Shown here piece after piece: positions 55,676 through 64,000 of a stretch of 64,000 nucleotides of DNA. Numbering within the stretch: the stretch's first letter is position 1; each line of letters starts with the position of its first letter. Origin of the DNA: Gossypium raimondii. Its lineage: Eukaryota; Streptophyta; Magnoliopsida; Malvales; Malvaceae. Made by a program: the position numbers and the translations under genes. The stretch covers positions 873,001-937,000 of the forward strand of contig NC_068573.1 of assembly GCF_025698545.1 (NCBI RefSeq). Direction: 5' to 3'. Under the pieces are notes generated by a model, which saw only the letters and a program-made list of their open reading frames with translations, was not told the origin of the DNA and ran no database searches.

Positions 55676-58530
55676 CCTGGAAAGGCTCCGCTGGCTATTG
55701 GAAATAGACCGACGATATCAATTCCTCAAGTCGTGAATGCCCAGGGGCTCGACATAACTTAGAGAGGCTCCGATAGCTGTCTTTGTACCTTGGCATATCT
55801 ATGCCAAAAGTCACATGTGCGAACCAACTGATGTACATCCTTTTGAACTGTAGGCCAGTAATACCCTTGTCTGAAAATTTTTTGGGCAAGTAGCCTTCCT
55901 CCTAAATGATTACCACAGATACATTCATGAACTTATCACATCATATACTCAGCCTCAAATGGTGATAAACATTGCAACAGCCGATGCGAAAACCCCTTTA
56001 TATAGAATACACCCTCTAAAAGGGTATACCTAACAATTGTAGGACAAAATAAATTGTTTTAATTTACCATGTAATTGAATGATTCAATAGCTAACTACAC
56101 AGTGTAATGTTCAAACATCTAACTCATCCATTTTGGATTTTTTAGACATTTGTAGTTTATGATAATGACATACCTCACATCCTTGTGTTGTAGCTTTGCG
56201 ATCTTTTTCTTATCCAGCTTGTCATATGTGCCCGGGAGTGTACAAACTATGGGAGTCATCCATGTCTCCTCCTGGTCTATGCACAGAACTTGTGGCACGT
56301 TATAACTCGGGGTATCACTATACTCAAGCAGGACTTTTCCTCTTTGCTCAATAACAACAGAGGATGTTAGTTTGGATAAAGCATCTGTACACGTGTTGTC
56401 ACTCCTTGGAAGTTGCTTTGTCTGGACTTTATCAAATCCTATGAGCAATTGAGTTGCAACTGAATGATATTTCTTCAATACTGCATCCTTTATCTCGTAC
56501 TCACCATTCATTTGTTTTGCCACCAATTGTGAATCTATATGGATGACTAAATCATTCACTCTTAGTTGGCATGCTAGCTGCAGTTCTGGTATCAAAGCTT
56601 CATACTCAACAATGTTGTTGGATTTTTGAAACCCAAAAGATAATTCATACTATCATTCATTGCCACCAAGATCGATCAGGAGTACTCTTGCTCCCGACCC
56701 CGCTTTGACTGTAGAGCCATCAACATAAACTAACCAGCTTTTCAAATTATCAGTTTTATGTATACCCTCCTAAGGTGGGCTAACTACTAAGTTGTGTACA
56801 ACAAGTGAAAAAGATATCTTAGAATAAAATACAAAATCATTATGTATCATTATAGAAATAACGAATTAAATTATTGGTGTTCGCCAATGTTCAAATGAAA
56901 TTGTAAATAACATACACATTTAACTTCATAAAATGTTCATTATCCAATATTCAAGTTATAAGTTGTATTACATGCTGGGCCAACAGGCTTCTCGAAAAAA
57001 CACTCAACCATGAAGTCAACTAATACCTGGCCCTTTATTGTTGTTCTCGGGGCGAACTCCACTCCAAATTTTGCCAATTCAATGCTCCATTTTGTTACCC
57101 TTCCTGAGGTAGCGACGTAATTTGCAAGCTGCAACAATTAAAGCAAAGATACATTTTTCTATTTTTGAGTACCTCAGTTCGTCATTTTGGAGTACCTTGC
57201 TGATATAGTACACTGGAAATCGGTGAACATCCTCTGCTCTAACCAGTAATACTGCAATTGTCTCATTCGAGGTAGCCAAATACAAATAAAGGGTTTCTTT
57301 CACCCGCGGTGACTTCAAAAGCGGTGGGGAGGTAAGGTACAACTTCAGTTCTTCAAAGGCTATCTGACACTCCTTAGTCCATGAAAAAGAGGTTCTCAAG
57401 GCCTTGAAGAAAGGGAGGCATTTACGTACCATTCTAGAAATGAAGCTGTTGAGTGTCACTACCCTACCTGTAAGGCATTAAATATTATTTACTGTTCGCG
57501 GAAGAGGCATTTCCAAGATAGCATGGATCTTCTCCGAGTTCACCTTTATTCCCCTTTCTGAGATCATGAAACCCAAGAATCTACCAACTCGCACACTAAA
57601 AGCACACTTCTCAATATTCAACTTTATGTTGTAGGCCCTTCAAACTGTAAACGCCTCTAATAAGTTCCGTATATACTCCTCCATAGTCTCACTTTTCACC
57701 AGCATATCATCCACATAGACCTCAAGTCTGTGTCCTATCTGCTCGTTGAAAATTTTCTTTACCAACCTCTGATAGGTTGCTCACGCGTTCTTGAGACCAA
57801 AAGGCATGACTTGATAGAAAAAAAGTCATTCCTTGGTGATGAAAGCTTTTTTTCCTGGTCATCATGATCCAACAAAATCTGGTTATAACCTAAAAAGGCA
57901 TCCATGAAGCTCATGAACTTGTGACCTGCAGAAGCATTAACCAAACGGTTAATCGAAGGCAAAGGAAAATTATTTTTAGAACACTCCTTGTTGAGGTTGG
58001 TGAAATCAATACACATTCTCCACTTGACGTTTGCTTTTTTCACCATAATCACATTCGAGACCCAATCTGGATACTCAACTTCCCTGATAAAACCCGCTGA
58101 TAACAGTTTAGCTACCTCCTACCTCACGACTTCCACCACCTGCAGAGTGAACTTTCTCTTTTTTTGCTTAACTAGTTTCGCTTCGAGGAGTACATTCAAC
58201 TTGTTAAAGATCACCTGGAGATCTACCCCAAGCATATCTATTGCTAACCAGGCAAAAACGTCTGAGTTCACCTTCAGACACCAAACTAACATGTTTTTTT
58301 CTTCGATTGCTAACACTGATGAAATCTTTACAGTCCTTTCTTCATTATCGCAGAATAGATACAAAGTCTCAGTGTGCTCTGCTGCTTCTAGCTTCTTAAT
58401 TCTCTCTTCATCACTCACATCTAGGCTGTCCAAGGCTTGACTCAATAACTCTACCCCCTGTGAACTCTGCCCCCCAGTTGCGGGCTCTCGCGCTTGTTTA
58501 ATAGATAACATATGACATTGTCTCACAGCT
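55676..58530 (-). pseudogene. Degenerate pol of a Ty3/gypsy (Tat-like) element: RT, RNase H, second RNase H, integrase start
   Basis: In coding (minus) order: a degenerate segment before RT (58530-58120); reverse transcriptase with WRMCIDFTNLNKECSK, FMDAFLGYNQI and the catalytic YVDDM (57717-57703); RT connection and first RNase H (57459-56940, with FSWTKECQIAFEELK and VTKWSIELAKFGVEF); a gap; a second, archaeal-type RNase H (56595-56119, with HIDSQLVAKQMNGEYEIKD and LPRSDNTCTDALSKL); and the integrase zinc-binding/start region (about 55990-55690, RQGYYWPTVQKDVHQLVRTC). Stops and frameshifts separate the parts. The integrase core is absent, cut by the inverted LTR. Two RNase H domains are a known trait of the Tat lineage. 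The element cannot move on its own. Confidence 0.85.
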
Positions 58531-59299
58531 CACTAATCTGATCACAAAAACCCAACCCTTGTCCTTGTTGGGAACTTGATCTTCATACAGAACGTTGCAA
58601 CTACCATTTTTTTCATCCTCATTATTAGGTGCCGAAGATGGCATTGTATGCCATGGGATGATCCACAACCAAAAACTGAATGTATTATGTAGTTGTATGC
58701 TCGTCATCCCCCAAGGTGACTAGCAAAGTGATAAAACCCTTCACCTCGACTGGATGGTTCGAAAAACCATACAACGAGCTTACTTTGGATAAAGATTAGT
58801 CTTTCAACCCTATTTTTTGATACACTTCCCAAGATAACACCTCCACTGTGCTCCCACTTTCAACAAGTCTCATTTTAACCTCAAAAGCCTAAGATAGTCG
58901 CAAACCAATTCTTCATCATCATTACCAAATTTAACGTTCCATCTTTCCTGATGACATGACCTCTTAGAGGCACTAACAGACATCATACTTCTCATATGAG
59001 CCTTCCTCCCTGTATTAAAACCTACCCAGTCTTCATCTATACCTACAATCACACGATGGTTCTTTTGACCTTCTGTTTATCCTTAGGATCACCACGTGAA
59101 CCCTAACCCTACTGGGAAATACCTTGATCAACAAATTTAATGAGTTCGGCATTTCACACTGCCTCTCCAATAACATCTTTTAGAGTAAAATGGTTTTTAG
59201 TCTTATGCCCAACATCATTGTGGAAGGCACATTTGTCTTTTGAATTTGACGTTATTGTGCTATGCCTCATCGGAGATGGTTTGGACAGGATGCCAAGAC

Positions 59300-60603
59300 T
59301 CTTTACCTGGTTCAAAATATAAGTATGGGTAGTATTTAAAGAAGTGTAAACTTCGAACCTGCCTTGGGAATGTACTTCATCGTATGTTCTAGTTCAAACC
59401 TCTAAGGGACCTTGGGAGAATCACCTTGCGACTGTGTTCTCTACTGCCTATCACCCTGTGTTCACAACGACTGGCTAAGGGGTCCCTTCCTGCTGTGATC
59501 TCCCTCTCGGTTCCTAAATTGTTTGTCTTCTCTTTGAAAGGTGCCATGCGATGCCCTTTTAATCTCCTCTGCCTCTGCAAACTTGTAGGCTCGCTCATGC
59601 AGGTCTACCAAACTCTGGGGCCTGTTATCTGTAAAGGAATATTGCACATGGTCATTCTATACCCCTATAATGAAAGCGTCAATAGCCTACTGATCTTCTA
59701 AGTTCTTCGTGTTCAAAGTTGTCTCTTGGAACCGCTTCACATAGTCTTGGAGAGACTCAATTTCTCTCTATTTTACTGACATCAACCCCATAGGCATGCT
59801 CATAATTGCCCTATGAGCCCTGAATCTTTCCAAGAACATCTGACCCAACTGGGAGAAACTTTGGACTGATCCCTAAGGAAGGGACAAGTACCAATCATTC
59901 GCACTTCCTTTAAGTGTCGTGGAAAAAGCTATGCATTTTGCAGAATCCACTGCTCTTAGCATGTTCATATAATCATTGTACTACATCAGGTGAGCTCGTG
60001 GGTCCCTACTTCCTTCGAACATGTCTTTTGGGACCTTAAAATCACCTAATAAGTTCATTGCTGCTATCTCTAGGGCCAATGGATTGTTAGAACAAAAAAG
60101 TCGATCCATGTCTTGAGACTCAGGGTGCAACGCCCTCACATTCATCACAACTAATCCATCTCGTTCTGTCATTCTCTCGCATGCATGCTTGGACCTTCAT
60201 CCTGCGTATTCACATTATTATGGAAATCAGAATTATCAGACTGTACCTTCCTTTTTAACTCTTCATTTTACTTTAGTAACTCCTGCTAGAAAGTCTGTTG
60301 CTGCTTGAACTGTGCATCTTGTGCAGCCATTTGTTCTCTCATTAACTTTATTTGCTCCTGAAAAGCAAGAAGTTGTTGTGGCGATGTTTCTTGGTTAGAA
60401 AGGAGTGGTAGCCCATGACTAGAGGATATGTTCAAGTCTAATGGACCAGAAACTCCCTAATAAGTCACACTATTAAAGTTTTCCAGTCGATCAGCGAACT
60501 AACCGGCAAACAAATTTGCGTCATTGGGTTGACTGCCAGAACCCGAGGCTTCAACTTGTCCATATGAAAGATTGAAAGGGAAATTGTCATTTGAATGAGC
60601 CAT
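59300..60603 (-). pseudogene. Degenerate gag of the same gypsy element
   Basis: The likely start is ATG at 60603-60601 (MAHSNDNFPF). Downstream the minus strand carries gag features: a Gln-rich stretch (EQIKLMREQMAAQDAQFKQQ), then the retrotransposon gag core (MNLLGDFKVPKDMFEGSRDP, LKGSANDWYLSLPQGSVQSF, FLERFRAHRA), then RPQSLVDLHERAYKFAEAEE. Several in-frame stops interrupt it. No zinc knuckle was identified. The stretch 58531-59300 between gag and pol is on the same strand but too decayed to assign. Confidence 0.75.
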
Positions 60604-60654
60604 TGTAATTTTTTTCAAAATTTTTTTCTCAAACTGAAAGAAATCTACTGGCTG

Positions 60655-60682
60655 AAAATCTGTCCACGCTCACCGCACCAAT
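60655..60682 (-). other. Primer-binding-site-like segment
   Basis: Directly inside the right LTR the minus strand reads ATTGGTGCGGTGAGCGTGG. TGG two to three bases after the LTR end is the usual start of a tRNA-primed site, and it confirms that the right LTR is the 5' LTR. The tRNA could not be identified with confidence. Confidence 0.5.
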
Positions 60683-61090
60683 TGTTGAGTAATTTACTGT
60701 TGCGTCACATTAAAGGGGACAATCGAATATTTATATACGTGGTTACTGTTCATAAAATTAACGTGCTTAGTAGAATCTATACATGCTGGACACGTGTATT
60801 GTTCTAGGTTGCCTGCTGGACTCTGTAGGCCCCCATATGCTAGCTCCTTGGGTATATGCGAATTCGGACCACGAACTCCCTTTGCGAGCACACCTTGGCA
60901 TGTGCGAGCTAAGACTGCGAGCTCCCCTTATGAGCACCCATTGGCATGTGCGAGCTGATACCACGAGCTCCCATTGCTGACTTCTCACTGTAAGGCTTGC
61001 ACGTATCCATCTGATAGGGCTTAGTCGGGTTGCGGGTAGGCGACCCAGACCTTATCTGATTTTCGGGTTGGTGATCATAAGTACATAACA
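60683..61090 (-). mobile_element. Right (5') LTR of the Ty3/gypsy element (408 bp)
   Basis: Begins TGTTGAGTAATTTACTG and ends AAGTACATAACA on the plus strand. It is a direct repeat of 54644-55005 with many substitutions. The 46-bp length difference is explained by one extra unit of an internal ~45-bp repeat (around 60880-60975: TTGGCATGTGCGAGCT and CGAGCTCCC occur twice). Confidence 0.82.
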
Positions 61091-64000
61091 TAAAGTATTC
61101 ACAAAATTATTAGTTTCGTTCTATTTTGATCATTAAACTTTTTTTTATTTAATCATTAAACTTTTTAAAATTAAATATTTTTATCACTAAATTTTAATCT
61201 GTGTTTGAATTTTGATGGATTTATTATTGTGAATTTTCTAGTCTTCCAACTAATTTCTCAATATTCACATGTGTAATAATAATTTAAGGTAATTAAATTA
61301 AAAACATTAAGTGGCTTAAAAGTTAACCCTTCTTTTATGCATTATTTTTAATTTCTCAATATTCCAACTGATTTCTCAAACATATCTATTATTTTAATTA
61401 TTCAAATTTATTATATATATTTCACGAAATTGGATACATCTACTACAACACATTTTATGATTTTATTTTATTCAACTATAAGTAAATATAATATTGATTC
61501 GTAAAATATTTTAAAACTTTTTCATGATACACATATGAAGCGTGAAAGGTTAAAAACAATGTTAATAAGTTCACATTAGTAATATTGACTCGCATAATTT
61601 TAATTGAGAAAATATCCTTAATATGACAAAGTTATATTCGCTCATATTTTTAAAATCTTACAACTTCATGTACATCCAATCATAACGAGCTTGGATAGAA
61701 TTATCATATTTCGATGGTCATATCTTTCTTTTAAATTATTCCATAATTCAAGTGGATATTTCACACCAAATATTTTACTTTCAACCCTTTATGAGAATGA
61801 TAACAAAGGAAGATCATGACAAATGATCACGATCAGTTCAATTTTAATATAAGACATTCCACAATTATCATTCTAACATGCATATTTAAAAATTGAAAAC
61901 ATTGTAGTTTATATAAATAATATAATAGAATTTCAATATATATCAACCGATAAATTAAAATATACAACGGCATCCACTACTTACAAAATGTAGAGACATA
62001 ATTAAAACTCATTCGTAAATGAATTACCATCAACTCAAACACTAACAACCCTCATGCAAAACATTATACTTATATCTTATTGTTCATGCACCTCTTTCAG
62101 ACTTACTCTTTCAAAGTTTAACATATAGAATTGTAATACTTACCCAGGAATGAAATAACCACTGATTAGATCCAAGTCCTTAGCTTTCTGTTTACATAGG
62201 AAGAAATAATGTTAATGTTGAATCATAGTAGAGAAACCAGAGAATAGCATAATCAGGAAAAAGAAAAACTCCTCTCGAAAGCTCTTCCACATATATAAAT
62301 AACCTTAACTCTCTTACTGTAATTTGACAAGTGTCACTTGAATTCGATTTGTCCTACTTAATGGTCTATAGATTCTGAGTAAAACATTAATAAGAATCCA
62401 AAATAATAAATATCACATTAGTCAATCAAATTGATTCCTAATCAAAATACTTACAATGTAACTAGTACAGTAACTTAGACAAACATGGCGTACAATCCCT
62501 TGACGTTATCTCAAATCATAATTGCTCCATTACACTTACCAAAAATCTTCCTCTTCGCATAACAACGCGTTCTGATATAAGTCTACTTTCAACCATGACA
62601 ACTACTATACGCCCATTCTATATGCCAATTGAAACAATTGAGAGGATAACACTTCACCAAACAAGTTATTTGATACATCACGAAAAAACATAGAATCCGC
62701 CCAATCTGGGGTGTTACAAGAAAGATTAGAAGAGAATCATGTTGATAATGTAATATAAAATAAAGAACAAGAGAAATACGAGAACAAAAGAGAAGTAATT
62801 ATTTTATTTATCAATAGAAATATTTATAATATTTTTCCAAAGTCTATATTTATAGACATAAGAAATATAAATAAAATAAAATTATACAAGAGATTATTAA
62901 AGTAAATTAAACTTCTTATTTTGATGTACATCCACTTTATAATAAAATATTTATAACAATTTCAATATTAAATGATAATATGAAATTTTAATTGTTACTC
63001 AATGAGAACCATAAACTAAGAAATTGAATTTTTTATTTTTTAATAAAATAATCAAATATTATCATTTGTTAATAATTTAAGTTATACTATAAAATTAAAG
63101 GAAATTATAGTAAAAAGAAAACAAAAGACAAAAGAAAATATAAGACACAAGATGAGAGAATAGTTTTTCTTTCTCTTGGTTCATTTACAAGTCCCTTACA
63201 TGACTTTTTTTATAATCATTCTAACATAGAATCCCATAAGTTATCAAATTAATCGATAATAATTGTTTTTATGTAAAGAAAAGGCTTAAATAAAAACTAG
63301 CCACTAAATTATAACATTTTTCTCACTCAATTATTTAAATCATGATTTTGTTACACTTTTTAAATTAATCATTTTGTTTTCTTTAAAAAAATTTTAGCCA
63401 ATCAAATTCTGACACTTGTCAAAAAATTAAAAAATAATTTTTTTATCTTCCTTCTCTCGCCTTTCACCTCATTTTTTTCCTTTCCTCGCTATATTTTATA
63501 TTTTTTCAAGTAAACTACATCACAGATCACTCTAAAATAGCATCATTCCTATTTTGGTCACTCTAATTAAGATAATTGCTCTAATTTATCACTACCGTTA
63601 AAAATTATGTTAATCCACAAATGGATTGTTGACATGACAATTTTTTTACTTTTGACTAAAGCTAGGAACCATTCTATATATTAGTCCAGAATACTTTCTT
63701 TGGTTTATTTACAACATAAGAACCACCAATCCTCGTCATTGTCCAACGCTCACCATAAAAGCCACTTATTCGCATCCCAAAAATAAACTTAAATAATTAA
63801 AATATCTGATTTATTCAAATTGACATTAGCTATTCTCAACACTTTGACTCCCAATTCCTCATATCTTTGCTTAAAACTCGAGTTCCCAACTCTAAATCCC
63901 CTAAAGGAGAAGACAATGGTTGGTATTTGGTGTTGATGATTATATGAATTATCAGTTCTATTCAACCCAAGCTCAGCTACATCATAAGCTAAAAGAAATA
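61091..64000. other. AT-rich intergenic DNA with one LTR-like end
   Basis: No gene. On the minus strand TGTAACACCCCAGATTGGGC starts at 62718, the same type of start as many plant gypsy LTRs, so part of about 61600-62718 may be an LTR; the other end was not found. The part 63500-63620 contains TCACTCTAA and TATTTTGGTCACT motifs like the fold-back repeats of the TBL introns. Confidence 0.4.

Overview
This is nuclear DNA from a flowering plant: AT-rich, genes split by short GT-AG introns, and many LTR-retrotransposon and fold-back fragments. The proteins look eudicot. The LTR types (TGTAACACCCC starts; GC-rich blocks built on CACGGCCGTGT-like palindromes) resemble what I remember of Gossypium (cotton). 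That organism call is inference, not a search result.

Layout. 0.3-0.5 kb: one terminus of a CACTA transposon. 4.3-8.6 kb (minus): a complete five-exon TBL/PMR5-like wall-polysaccharide O-acetyltransferase gene (346 aa) whose introns hold several fold-back elements. 10.3-11.6 kb: the 3' tail of a LINE. 11.6-15.9 kb: nested LTR-retrotransposon sequence, including a 25-bp hairpin tandem repeat. 16.0-33.9 kb: four head-to-tail copies of a ~4.81-kb unit, each holding one minus-strand nine-exon gene for a secreted GH79 heparanase/beta-glucuronidase-like protein. Only copy 2 is intact by my exon-by-exon reconstruction (524 aa). Copy 1 is frameshifted and copy 3 has lost a splice acceptor. Copy 4 has lost the same acceptor and has a broken exon 1. 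33.9-44.4 kb: about 10.5 kb of unusual AT-rich, gene-free DNA that replaces the body of a fifth unit. 44.4-45.6 kb: the upstream region of that fifth unit, joined to a more diverged piece of heparanase intron 2. 47.1-53.0 kb (plus): a complete ten-exon mitochondrial aspartate aminotransferase gene (422 aa). 54.6-61.1 kb: a decayed minus-strand Ty3/gypsy element of Tat-like type (gag, RT, two RNase H regions) whose integrase end is cut off by an inverted LTR copy. 61.1-64.0 kb: AT-rich intergenic DNA with an LTR-like end.

The most interesting points are these. (1) The GH79 family has the catalytic acid/base Glu replaced by Gln in every copy, with the nucleophile Glu exactly 118 residues downstream in copies 2-4. 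This suggests a tandemly amplified pseudoenzyme lineage. (2) The 10.5-kb AT-rich block is very poor in homopolymer runs, shows no evident CpG depletion, changes strand bias along its length, and joins a heparanase promoter at its TATA-like box. (3) The decayed copies record the array's history. TBL, AspAT and the heparanase array have no evident shared pathway; they are neighbours, not an operon-like system.
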